From JAJDTT01 sp965116695 (GTDB lineage Bacteria > Acidobacteriota > UBA6911 > RPQK01 > JAJDTT01), in contig OZ220706.1 of NCBI GenBank assembly GCA_965116695.1, positions 2,790,001-2,854,000 of the forward strand: 64,000 nucleotides of DNA, read 5' to 3'. The position numbers were made by a program, and so were the translations under genes. Shown in pieces: positions 43,395 through 51,430 of the stretch (positions are counted from its first letter, which is position 1; every line of letters starts with the position of its first letter). The notes beneath the pieces were generated by a model. The model was not told the origin of the DNA. It did no database searches and saw only the letters and a program-made list of their open reading frames with translations.

Positions 43395-43781
43395 ATGACC
43401 GAAAAGCGGACCCGTTCATTTGCTGCGCGTGCCAAGGATGCCAAGTGGGGAAAGGATCTGAGACCCTACTTCGCCTACCGGGACCTGGGGATCAAAGAGG
43501 CCACCGAAGGCCGGGTGCTGGCCCACGTCATACGGGCCGAGCAACCCTGCGGCGGCCCCATGGGCTACCACTCCCACGACCTGGAATTCCAGATGGTCTA
43601 CCTGATCCAGGGGTGGGCGCGGCTCTACTTCGAAGACATCGGTGAGATCCGCGTGGAAGCGGGGGACGCCTGGTACCAGCCGCCCGGGATCAAACACGAG
43701 GTGCTGGAATACTCCGACGACTGGGTGGTGCTGGAGATCACCATGCCGGCGGAGTTCGAAACCCACGACGAATCGCGTTAG
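43395..43781 (+). CDS. Single-domain cupin protein
   Basis: The 128-residue protein folds as one cupin barrel. Motif 1 is visible as GYHSHDLEFQMVYLIQGWARL (His-x-His...Glu) and motif 2 as GDAWYQPPGIKHEVLEYS (with its His). The metal-binding set is therefore complete. Small cupins of this kind act as isomerases, epimerases, dioxygenases or sugar-binding proteins, so no reaction can be assigned. AAGGAG lies upstream of the ATG. It follows the Gfo/Idh/MocA gene on the same strand. Confidence 0.88.
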   Translation: MTEKRTRSFAARAKDAKWGKDLRPYFAYRDLGIKEATEGRVLAHVIRAEQPCGGPMGYHSHDLEFQMVYLIQGWARLYFEDIGEIRVEAGDAWYQPPGIKHEVLEYSDDWVVLEITMPAEFETHDESR

Positions 43782-43798
43782 CTCGAATTTCCGGCCTT

Positions 43799-45889
43799 CT
43801 ATGGCGCCGAGGACTTCACCTGCTCGATCTGCGCCAACAAGTCCAGGGCCATGGGATCGTTCGGATTCACCTTGAGCAGCCGTCGGAGCACTTTTTCGGC
43901 TTTCCCGATTTCGTTTCCCCGAAGGCGCGTCATGGCGAGGTTGATATAGGCGGGCCTGAACTCGGAGTCGGCCTGGATCGCCCTCTCGAACGCCCGGCCC
44001 GCCTCTTCGAACCTGCCCTTTCGCAAGAAGGCCGTCCCCTTGTTGTTCCGGGCGCTGGCGTATCGGGGACGCAGCCGGAGCGCACTGTCGAACGATTCCA
44101 AGGCGTCGTCGAGCCGGCCCGATTCCAGAAACGCATAACCCAGGTTGTGGTGAACCTCGGCGGATTCCGGCCGCATGCGCAACGCCTTGCCGTATGCCGA
44201 GACCGCTTCCTGAAATCGCTTCATCTGGAGATAGGCGTTGCCGAGGTTGACCAGGGGCAGGTGGGCCTCGCCGTCCATCTCATGAGCCCTCTGGAACGCA
44301 CGCACGGCCTCGGCGTGCAGACCTTTTTCCAGCAGCGCATGGCCCAGGTTGTTCTGGACATCGGCCGACCAGGGAGCCAGTCGCCCGGCGATGCGATAGC
44401 TGTCGATGGCCTTGTCGATCTCCCCGGCCTTCAGGTGCATCGCACCGAGATTGTTGTGGCTGTCGGCGTAGTCGGGATTCAGACGGAGGGCCTTTTCGTA
44501 GGCCTCACGCGCCTGGTCCAACTTCCCCTCCTGTTCATAGAGAAGCCCGAGGCTGTTCCACGACTGGGGTGTGTCGTGGCCCTGATCCAGCAACTGGTGC
44601 TGGTAGTAGACCGCCGCCTGGTCGTTGAGTCCGGCCCTTCGGAACGCGTCCGCGATCATGGTGTAGTCCCGGGCGAATTCCATGTCGAAGGATTTCCCGG
44701 GAAAGGGAAAGGCGGCCCGGACCAGTTCTTCTTCAGACCGGGGGGTGCTTTGAAGGTCCCGAATGATCTGGCGGGCCGGAATTCTGCCCCGGTAGATCTT
44801 GACGATGTTCCCGTCCCGATCCAGAAGCATGGACGTGGGGACGGCCAGGTCGCGTATCTTTTCGAACAGGAAGCGATTCACCAGGTTGTACGCGGCGATG
44901 ACGTCCTCGTCGGCAAGCAATACGGGGAACGGCAGTTCCTCCTCCCGGGCATACTCTCGTACCTTCTCGCGATCCGCGGGATCATCGACGGAGATGGCCA
45001 GGATCGCGGCGCCGAGGTCGCGCAGATCGTCCTGATGCGACCGCAGGTCGCGCAGTTCCTCCCGGCACGGCGGACACCAGGTCGCCCAGAAGTTCAACAA
45101 CACCCGGCGGCCCCGGTACATGCCCAGGGAATGGTGCCTTCCGTTCACGCTGGGCAGCCGGAACTTGGGCGCCGCAAGTTTCTCCAGCAGCCAGGTTCCG
45201 CTGTACAGAGGAGGATCCCCGGCGGGCGCCTTCCCCCGTTCGTCGGGCCTGCGGTCATCTTGCGGGAGGGACCGAAAAGGAATGGCCTCCGTCCTGTCCT
45301 CCCCCTCCACGATCACGATCCTGTGGTTGGCCGGAAGATCGCGAAGGGTCTGGACTGTTCCGCCGGGCCAATCAATGGTGACCCGCCGGATCCCTTCCTG
45401 GTCTCCCAGGCCGAACCAGACCCGCCGGGAACTCTGGGACAGGAAGCCCGATCCGATCTTGACGAATTTCGATCTGGAGCCGGCGTCGGTCTCGATGGTG
45501 ATCTTCGCGCCGACCGCGTCCTTGTTGCTGCGTGTTCCCCGGAGGTCGAAACTGGCGGCGTTGTAGCCGTTCCCGGCCTGGTTCCGCAGCAGCCGGAGCT
45601 GCGGCGAGTTTCGATTCTTGAGGATGAGGTCCAGGTCGCCGTCCTGGTCCAGATCACCCACGGCGAAGGCCCGGCCGTCTTCCGCAAAGTCCAGTCCCGT
45701 GATGCCCGAGGCGTCGGCAAACGTGCCGTCGCCGCAGTTGATGTAGAAATTGTTGGTCTCGCGCGCACTCAGGGACCCGCCCTGCCGGATCAGCAGGTTC
45801 ACCGCGTCCCACCCGTTCCGGTACTCGGAGCCGATGCGCGCGCCGGGCGGAGCCGAGGCCACGGCGGTTTTCGATGGCGATTGCGACAC
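43799..45889 (-). CDS. C-terminal part of a CRTAC1-thioredoxin-TPR protein, downstream of an in-frame UGA
   Basis: This frame is in phase with the 45911-47860 frame and separated from it by a single UGA and seven codons. It opens in the middle of a propeller (YINCGDGTFADASG, VGDLDQDGDLDLIL) and has no export signal, so it is not a gene of its own. An ASPIC/UnbV domain follows (about residues 115-195, counted from GTG 45889). A TlpA/AhpC-type thioredoxin domain (about 235-380) has active site FWATWCPPC (Cys272, Cys275) and cis-Pro351. About eight TPRs follow to the end. Together the two parts make a 1353-residue protein. The thioredoxin domain would work as a periplasmic disulfide reductase or redox relay. 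Treat it as one gene with the next entry. Confidence 0.85.
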   Translation of the reverse strand: MSQSPSKTAVASAPPGARIGSEYRNGWDAVNLLIRQGGSLSARETNNFYINCGDGTFADASGITGLDFAEDGRAFAVGDLDQDGDLDLILKNRNSPQLRLLRNQAGNGYNAASFDLRGTRSNKDAVGAKITIETDAGSRSKFVKIGSGFLSQSSRRVWFGLGDQEGIRRVTIDWPGGTVQTLRDLPANHRIVIVEGEDRTEAIPFRSLPQDDRRPDERGKAPAGDPPLYSGTWLLEKLAAPKFRLPSVNGRHHSLGMYRGRRVLLNFWATWCPPCREELRDLRSHQDDLRDLGAAILAISVDDPADREKVREYAREEELPFPVLLADEDVIAAYNLVNRFLFEKIRDLAVPTSMLLDRDGNIVKIYRGRIPARQIIRDLQSTPRSEEELVRAAFPFPGKSFDMEFARDYTMIADAFRRAGLNDQAAVYYQHQLLDQGHDTPQSWNSLGLLYEQEGKLDQAREAYEKALRLNPDYADSHNNLGAMHLKAGEIDKAIDSYRIAGRLAPWSADVQNNLGHALLEKGLHAEAVRAFQRAHEMDGEAHLPLVNLGNAYLQMKRFQEAVSAYGKALRMRPESAEVHHNLGYAFLESGRLDDALESFDSALRLRPRYASARNNKGTAFLRKGRFEEAGRAFERAIQADSEFRPAYINLAMTRLRGNEIGKAEKVLRRLLKVNPNDPMALDLLAQIEQVKSSAP

Positions 45890-45913
45890 GACCTGCCGCC
45901 AAAGGAAACTTCA
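45883..45913 (-). other. In-frame UGA followed by a SECIS-like stem-loop
   Basis: The UGA is at 45913-45911. On the transcript, positions +12 to +28 after it read GCGGCAGGUCGUGUCGC. They fold into a six-base-pair stem (GCGGCA with UGUCGC, one G-U pair) and a GGUCG loop. The E. coli fdhF SECIS upper stem also spans +12 to +28 and has a GGU in its loop. The reading frame and protein homology continue through the UGA (DTKDL, UGA, SFLWRQVV). This fits selenocysteine insertion, but GC-rich DNA folds easily and a plain nonsense mutation remains possible. The fdhF bulged U is not reproduced exactly. Confidence 0.45.
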
Positions 45914-47860
45914 GAGGTCCTTCGTGTCTTCGTTGGTGATGAATCCGTTCACCACGTACAGGTCTTCATGACCGTCGTTGTCGAAGTCGAAGAAATCGCT
46001 GCTCCAGGCCCACCGTCCCAACTCGACGTCCGCCTTTGCGCCGACCTCTTCGAACGTGCCGTCGCCCCGGTTGGAAAACAACGAGTTGCCCTTGGCATGC
46101 CGCCGGTAGTTTCGGACCTCCTCTTCCGGCCGCTGGCTCTCGAACTGCCGCAACGAAGTGATCCGCTGACCCGCCGACGACCACATGTTGCCCACGTAGA
46201 GGTCCAGGAGGCCGTCATTGTCGTAGTCCTCCCAAGCGGCGCTCATCCCCGCTCCGATGTCCTCCACTCCCGCCTCCCGGGCCACATCGGTGAAGGTGCC
46301 GTCACCATTGTTCCGGTAGAGGTTGTTGCGGCCGAAGTCGTTGGCCACGTAGAGATCCGGGTATCGATCCCCGTTGTAGTCGCCCCACGCCGCGGCGAAG
46401 CTGTAACGCAGATTGTTCCGGTCCATTCCGGACAGCTTGGTGACGTCGCGGAACGATCCGTTCCCCTGGTTCCGCAGAAGGAGGTTGGGAGCGCCGTTGT
46501 TGGCGTCATGGTAGGGAAAGGGATAGTTGCCCAGTTCCTCCTGTCCCTGCCAGAAGGCGTAGGAGCAGACATAGATATCCAGGTGTCCGTCCAGGTCGTA
46601 GTCGGCCACGGCGGCGGACACTTTGCTGCCGTCGGTGCCGTCAATGGCCTTGAACCCGGAGCCGGTGGCCAGGTTGAACCGGCCGGAACCGTCGTTTTCA
46701 AACAGCAGGGAGCTGGTCCCGATGAGGATGAGGTCCGAATCGCCGTCGTTGTCCGTGTCGGCGAAGAGACTGGAGGCGGTATTGTCCAGGACATCCAGTC
46801 CCGCCTTTTCCGTAATATCCAGAAAGGTGCCGTCTCCCTCGTTGCGAAACAGCAGATTGGGCAGGCCCGCCGGCTGGGAGACGTGGAAATCCTCGTCGCC
46901 GTCGCCGTCGATATCGGCGATGGCGACGCCGTTGTGGCCATAGATGTCCATTCCGGCGACGTAGTCGAGGACTCCCTGCCAATACTCGACGCCCTGAAGC
47001 AATTGCTTCCGATAAGAGTCGTTCTTCCCCAGCGCTTGATGCGTGACCTCCGTGAAGGCGCTCCCGACACTCCTCGCCCGCGACGTAGCAAGCACTTTCA
47101 GCCGTGAGAGTTTCCAACGGCCCTCGTGGTCCCTCTGCCAACTGAGTTGCCAGTCCCCCTTCCACTGCAAGGATTCGCCATCCCTGCCCTGACCGACAAT
47201 GGTGTAGATGACGTCGGTGACGACGGAAGATCCGGGGAGACGAGGCGATTCGATCCTGGTCACCTTGAATTTCACATCGTCGATCCGGACCGCTTCCCGC
47301 AAGAGCCTGGCGATCTCCGACGGGAACGCCGCCGCCGTCACCCGCTCCTCACGGTCGGGCTCTCCCCGGAAGATTTCCAACTCCTCTTCGGCCTTGACCT
47401 TCCGGCTCACCGCCGGCTCCAACGGCGTTCCCTTGAACTCAGGGCGCAGCAACCCGGGAGCAAAGGAAGCGGCGCCGCGTTCACCCTTGAGCGCACCGGC
47501 CAGCTTCTGGAGCCTGTTCTCGATTTCGACGTCCAGTTCTTCCGTGTCCCATTCGTCAGCACCCTCCGGAACCTTCCTCAAGGCGTTTTCGACGTCGCCC
47601 AGCGGCAAGTCCCTTGGAGGGATCGTGTACTCCTCTGTCCAGACGTTCCGGGTGAAAGGTTCAGTTCGTTCTTTGAAGAAATAGAGAGTTCCGGCTGCGA
47701 GAATGGCGCCGAGGACCACCAAGCCCAGGTAGAGGCCCTTGGGCCTCCGGTCCGGGGACGGTTCTTTCGGGGCGGATTGCGGGATTGTCTTCGCCGGGGT
47801 CCGTTGAGCTCGTTTTTTCTTTCTCTGCCGGCGACGCGGCCCGCGGCTTTTCCGGGGCAT
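45911..47860 (-). CDS. Membrane-anchored CRTAC1-type FG-GAP protein, N-terminal part upstream of an in-frame UGA
   Basis: This is a 649-residue part. A very basic cytoplasmic tail (residues 1-40) and one membrane helix (about 42-62, LYLGLVVLGAILAAGTLYFF) come first. A unique periplasmic region (about 70-290) and then FG-GAP blades follow (MDIYGHNGVAIADIDGDGDEDFHV, NNGDGTFTDVAREAG, DFFDFDNDGHEDLYVVNGF). It stops at UGA after NEDTKDL, in the middle of the propeller; the missing blades and ASPIC domain follow in the same frame after the UGA. The start at 47860 has no Shine-Dalgarno sequence, and a good promoter lies so close that the transcript may be leaderless. Confidence 0.87.
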   Translation of the reverse strand: MPRKSRGPRRRQRKKKRAQRTPAKTIPQSAPKEPSPDRRPKGLYLGLVVLGAILAAGTLYFFKERTEPFTRNVWTEEYTIPPRDLPLGDVENALRKVPEGADEWDTEELDVEIENRLQKLAGALKGERGAASFAPGLLRPEFKGTPLEPAVSRKVKAEEELEIFRGEPDREERVTAAAFPSEIARLLREAVRIDDVKFKVTRIESPRLPGSSVVTDVIYTIVGQGRDGESLQWKGDWQLSWQRDHEGRWKLSRLKVLATSRARSVGSAFTEVTHQALGKNDSYRKQLLQGVEYWQGVLDYVAGMDIYGHNGVAIADIDGDGDEDFHVSQPAGLPNLLFRNEGDGTFLDITEKAGLDVLDNTASSLFADTDNDGDSDLILIGTSSLLFENDGSGRFNLATGSGFKAIDGTDGSKVSAAVADYDLDGHLDIYVCSYAFWQGQEELGNYPFPYHDANNGAPNLLLRNQGNGSFRDVTKLSGMDRNNLRYSFAAAWGDYNGDRYPDLYVANDFGRNNLYRNNGDGTFTDVAREAGVEDIGAGMSAAWEDYDNDGLLDLYVGNMWSSAGQRITSLRQFESQRPEEEVRNYRRHAKGNSLFSNRGDGTFEEVGAKADVELGRWAWSSDFFDFDNDGHEDLYVVNGFITNEDTKDL

Positions 47861-47867
47861 GAAGCGG

Positions 47868-47896
47868 ATTATGATACGTCACGGATATAAAGTCAA
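47868..47896 (-). promoter_or_regulatory. Sigma-70-like promoter for the CRTAC1-thioredoxin gene, probably leaderless
   Basis: On the reverse strand TTGACT (47896-47891) and CATAAT (47873-47868) are 17 bases apart. CATAAT ends 7 bases before the ATG at 47860, so transcription would begin at or next to the start codon. The surrounding 47870-47995 is strikingly AT-rich for this window, as expected of a strong promoter region. Confidence 0.55.
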
Positions 47897-48002
47897 TATA
47901 ATTGCGAGTTATGAATTCGAGAAGTGTTAATTATTGGACTTATACTAGTATTATCCTTCTGTAAGTCAAATTGGAGTAACATAAGTGTGAGAGAAACAGG
48001 TG

Positions 48003-48076
48003 CCGGGGTTGTTAACCCCCGATTGTTGGAATCGTGGAGGGAATGGAAAGGGGGACAAGACTGTCCCCCCTCCTGG
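48003..48076. repeat. REP-A unit, diverged
   Basis: GGGGTT/AACCCC with a GTT loop is followed by CCCGATTGTTGG and the second hairpin GGGGGACA/TGTCCCCC with loop AGAC. This is the same two-hairpin plan as at 21.5 kb, with the spacer lengthened. It lies just before the haem-motif VCBS gene, whose open frame reaches back into it. Confidence 0.78.
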
Positions 48077-48090
48077 CTACTATCTCAAGC

Positions 48091-49659
48091 ATGACGTCGC
48101 GAGGCCGGTCCGCCGGCTGTCTCCTGGTTTCCTGTCTGAGTGTCCTCTTGTTCAGACCGGCCCAGCTCGCCGGCGGCGGGTTCTCACCCGGATTCCCCCA
48201 GCCGACCGATGAGCAAACCTTGGAGCTGAAGATTCGCAAGGCCTGCACCCAGTGTCACGAATGGACGCCCCCGGAGATCCGTTCCAAGAAGGAATGGCCC
48301 GGTCTGATCCAGAGGAAGTTCAAGCTGGCCAATATCACCCTCCTGCAATCCCACAACAAACCAATCTGGGATATCGACGCCTTGCAAGTGGCTTCCTACT
48401 TCCGGTCGAAGGCGCCTGCCCGCTTGGACACCCCACGCTGGGCGGCGGCGCGCGGCGGGGCCGAACTCCGCTTCAGCCGGCGGCTCCTGCCGGGCACGAA
48501 GGTTCGCGGTCTCCAGCCGGGGGCCGCCAATGTCCGTCTTCTGGAACTGTTCTCAGACCTGGAAGGCCCCGAACTGGTGGTCAGCGACATGATCTCGGGC
48601 TGGGTGAGCTGGACGGATCCCGACGACGGCCGGATGGACCTCCAGCCCATTGCCAAACTCACCAACCCCTGCCATGCCGAGGCCGTTGACCTGGACCGGG
48701 ACGGGAGGACCGACCTGCTGATCGCCGATCTCGGATGGCCCAAGCCGACCGATCAGCGAACGGGATCGGTGGTCTGGCTCCGGCGGACCGGGAATCGCGA
48801 GTTCAGGGTTCACCGTCTGCTCACCGGGATCGGCCGGGTCGCCGACGTCCAGGCGGCGGACTTTGACGGCGATCAGGACCTGGACGTCATCGTTGCCGAA
48901 TTCGGCTGGAGAACCGTAGGAGGCATTCACTATCTGGAAAACGGATCCGATCCGGACAGGACCTCGAATCTTGGAGCCGGAGATTTCAGGTCCCTGGAAC
49001 TGGATGACCGGGCCGGGGCGATTCACGTTCCTATCGTGGACCTGGACCGGGACGGACGGCCCGACTTCCTCGCCCTCCTGTCCCAGGAACATGAAGCGGT
49101 GGTCGCGTTCCTCAATCGGGGTCCCGCAGTCTTCGAAAAAAAGACCCTGTTCGCCGCTCCCCACCCTCAATGGGGCTCAAGCGGACTCGATGTCGCCGAT
49201 CTGGATCAGGACGGTGACCTGGACCTGCTCTTCACCCATGGGGACACCCTGGACGCCATGGCGGAGATGAGGCCCTACCATGGACTGTCATGGCTGGAGA
49301 ACCGGGGCGATCTTTCCTTTGTCCATCACTGGGTGGACGCCTACTACGGCGCTCTCCGCGCCGAGGCCGGGGACCTGGACGGAGACGGCGATCTCGACTT
49401 GGTGGCCGCTTCCTATTTCCCCAATCTGACCGAGGAGGTGCGCCGTCGATACAATCTTCCGGGAGTGGTCTGGTACGAACAGACCCAACCCGGATCCTTC
49501 CAACCCCGCCCGTTGGCCGATATTCCGTGCGACTACATCACCCTGGACCTGGGTGACATCGACGGAGACGGCCGTAGCGACATCATCCTGGGAAACTTCG
49601 GCCAGGTCCGGGAAGGCGTGGAGTGGGAGCTGGTCCGGATCTGGCGGCAACGGCCGTAA
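48091..49659 (+). CDS. Exported VCBS/FG-GAP protein with N-terminal cytochrome c-type haem motif
   Basis: This is a 522-residue protein from the ATG at 48091, which precedes a signal peptide (about residues 8-28). A short c-type-like domain with CTQCH (Cys52, Cys55, His56) and a segment resembling sulfite-dehydrogenase-type cytochrome subunits follow (EIRSKKEWPGLIQRKF). A VCBS propeller runs from about 140 (VDLDRDGRTDLLIADLG, DFDGDQDLDVIVAEFG, DLDQDGDLDLLFTHGD, DLDGDGDLDLVAASYF). No clear distal Met ligand can be assigned. An alternative ATG at 48034 lies inside a REP element and I reject it. The gene is followed after 38 bases by a CRTAC1 gene, probably in the same operon. Confidence 0.85.
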   Translation: MTSRGRSAGCLLVSCLSVLLFRPAQLAGGGFSPGFPQPTDEQTLELKIRKACTQCHEWTPPEIRSKKEWPGLIQRKFKLANITLLQSHNKPIWDIDALQVASYFRSKAPARLDTPRWAAARGGAELRFSRRLLPGTKVRGLQPGAANVRLLELFSDLEGPELVVSDMISGWVSWTDPDDGRMDLQPIAKLTNPCHAEAVDLDRDGRTDLLIADLGWPKPTDQRTGSVVWLRRTGNREFRVHRLLTGIGRVADVQAADFDGDQDLDVIVAEFGWRTVGGIHYLENGSDPDRTSNLGAGDFRSLELDDRAGAIHVPIVDLDRDGRPDFLALLSQEHEAVVAFLNRGPAVFEKKTLFAAPHPQWGSSGLDVADLDQDGDLDLLFTHGDTLDAMAEMRPYHGLSWLENRGDLSFVHHWVDAYYGALRAEAGDLDGDGDLDLVAASYFPNLTEEVRRRYNLPGVVWYEQTQPGSFQPRPLADIPCDYITLDLGDIDGDGRSDIILGNFGQVREGVEWELVRIWRQRP

Positions 49660-49697
49660 CCTGCGGAACTCCCGCATAAACCGACGTTTGTCGTACC

Positions 49698-51407
49698 ATG
49701 GCGCCGATGCATCCCATGGGATGGACCCTGACGTGGAGCCACCTGCTCATTCCGGTATTCGCTTTCCCTCTCATGGGGTTCTTCAGCGCCCAATCCGGGA
49801 CAGCCGCCCGCGGGGACGGCACGGGATCCATCCGATTCATCGACATCGCATCCAAATCGGATATTCGCTACCGATCCAATAACGACTTCACCGGCCGCAA
49901 GTACTTTCCCCAGCCCATGTGCGGCGGCGTGGCCATCTTCGATTACGACGGCGACGGCAGGCAGGACATCTTCTTCACCAACGGCGCCAAGCTGCCGGAA
50001 GTCGAGAAGACCGACCGCTCGTTTCACAACTGCCTCCTGCGCAACCGGGGCGGCGGCAGATTCGAGAACGTCACCGAGCAGGCCGGTCTCACCGGAGTCG
50101 GCCTGGGTTACAGTTTCGGGGTGACCGCCGGCGATTACGACAACGACGGCGACCGCGACCTGTTCATCGGCAATGCCGGACCCAACGCGCTGTATCGAAA
50201 CAACGGCGACGGGACGTTCACCGACGTCACGTCCGGGTCGGGCCTCGACGACAAGCCGGACGACCTGTTGAGCGTCGATGCCGCCTGGTTCGACTACGAC
50301 CAGGATTCCTTGCTGGACCTGTTCGTCTCCCAGTACACCTATTGGAACGCCAAGACCGACAAACCCTGCCTTTTTCCCGACGGCACTCCGTTCTACTGCA
50401 GTCCCAAGACCGTCCGGAGTGTCGCCAACACGCTCTACCGGAATCTGGGCGGCGGGAAATTCACCGATGTCTCACGCGAGGCGGGCCTGGACAAGGCGCT
50501 GGGCAAGGGCATGGGTTTGGGAATCGCCGATTTCAATCAGGACGGCCGCCCGGACGTGTTCGTCGCCAACGACACGGTGCAGAATTTTCTCTACCTGAAC
50601 CGGGGCGACGGGACCTTTCGGGAAGCCTCGTTCTTCCTGGGCGTCGCCTACAAGGGTTCGGCGGTGGCCGGATCGGGCATGGGCGCCGACGCCAAGGACT
50701 TCAACAATGACGGGCAGGTCGACATCTTCTACAACGACCTCAGGAATCAGCTCCACGGACTCTTTCAGAACCGGGACGGGCGGTTTTTCGAGTATGTCAG
50801 CTACCGGACTCAGGTGGCCAAGCTAAGCCGCAGTTTTACGGGCTGGAGCAGCGGGTTCATCGATTTCGACAACGACGGTTGGAAGGACATCTATTCGGCC
50901 AACGGGGGCCTGGAATACCTGAGTCCCGATACCGCCCAGCACGACACCATGCTGCGGAACCTGGACGGGACGACATTTGCCGACGTCTCCGAGAGCCTGG
51001 GCCGGGATTTCATGCGCATCGCATACCAGCGCGGTTCCTCGTTCGGAGATCTGAACGATGACGGATTCCTGGATATCGTGGTCACCTCGCTGAACCGGAA
51101 TCCGAGGATTCTGCAAAATTCGGGCGGCAACGGAAACCATTGGTTGATGCTGGACCTCCGCGGCCGGGCCAGCAACCGGGACGCCATCGGAGCCACCGTC
51201 CTGTTGCGGACCGCCTCGGGACGGACCCTGCATAACCTGGTTTCCTCCACGGTGGGGCTCATGTCCTCGCCGGACCGACGGGTTCATTTCGGCTTGGGGA
51301 GGGAAGAAGGTATCGAGTCTCTGGAGATCCGCTGGCCGTCGGGCAAGGTTCAGGTGCTGAAAGGTGTCGAAGCCAACCAGATTCTCACTGTCGAGGAGCA
51401 GGAGTAG
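49698..51407 (+). CDS. CRTAC1-type FG-GAP protein with ASPIC/UnbV domain
   Basis: The protein has 569 residues from the first ATG; 49710 and 49719 are other possible starts before the same signal peptide (about residues 10-36). The propeller starts with CGGVAIFDYDGDGRQDIFFTNG. Blades include NNGDGTFTDVTSGSG, NLGGGKFTDVSREAG and NRGDGTFREA. Its ASPIC domain ends with FGLGREEGIESLEIRWPSGK. It carries a CLFPDGTPFYCSPK insert like the paired-Cys inserts of other members. It follows the haem-motif VCBS gene closely and is convergent with a TPR gene. Confidence 0.92.
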   Translation: MAPMHPMGWTLTWSHLLIPVFAFPLMGFFSAQSGTAARGDGTGSIRFIDIASKSDIRYRSNNDFTGRKYFPQPMCGGVAIFDYDGDGRQDIFFTNGAKLPEVEKTDRSFHNCLLRNRGGGRFENVTEQAGLTGVGLGYSFGVTAGDYDNDGDRDLFIGNAGPNALYRNNGDGTFTDVTSGSGLDDKPDDLLSVDAAWFDYDQDSLLDLFVSQYTYWNAKTDKPCLFPDGTPFYCSPKTVRSVANTLYRNLGGGKFTDVSREAGLDKALGKGMGLGIADFNQDGRPDVFVANDTVQNFLYLNRGDGTFREASFFLGVAYKGSAVAGSGMGADAKDFNNDGQVDIFYNDLRNQLHGLFQNRDGRFFEYVSYRTQVAKLSRSFTGWSSGFIDFDNDGWKDIYSANGGLEYLSPDTAQHDTMLRNLDGTTFADVSESLGRDFMRIAYQRGSSFGDLNDDGFLDIVVTSLNRNPRILQNSGGNGNHWLMLDLRGRASNRDAIGATVLLRTASGRTLHNLVSSTVGLMSSPDRRVHFGLGREEGIESLEIRWPSGKVQVLKGVEANQILTVEEQE

Positions 51408-51430
51408 CGCCCCCCAAGTCGGTGGCGGTG

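Noticed and set aside
44147..47107. 986-codon forward open frame opposite the CRTAC1-thioredoxin gene
   Set aside because: It mirrors the reverse-strand repeats (recurrent VAVVVEI-type peptides from the antisense of DxDxDG codons) and has no start region or domain support.
43799..47860. Genome-wide UGA recoding (UGA read as Trp or Gly) as the reason for the open frame
   Set aside because: Other genes here end properly at TGA, for example at 18583 and 18584, and would run on if TGA were a sense codon.
48034..48090. Earlier ATG for the haem-motif VCBS protein
   Set aside because: The ATG lies inside a REP-A unit, and the signal peptide begins at the ATG at 48091.
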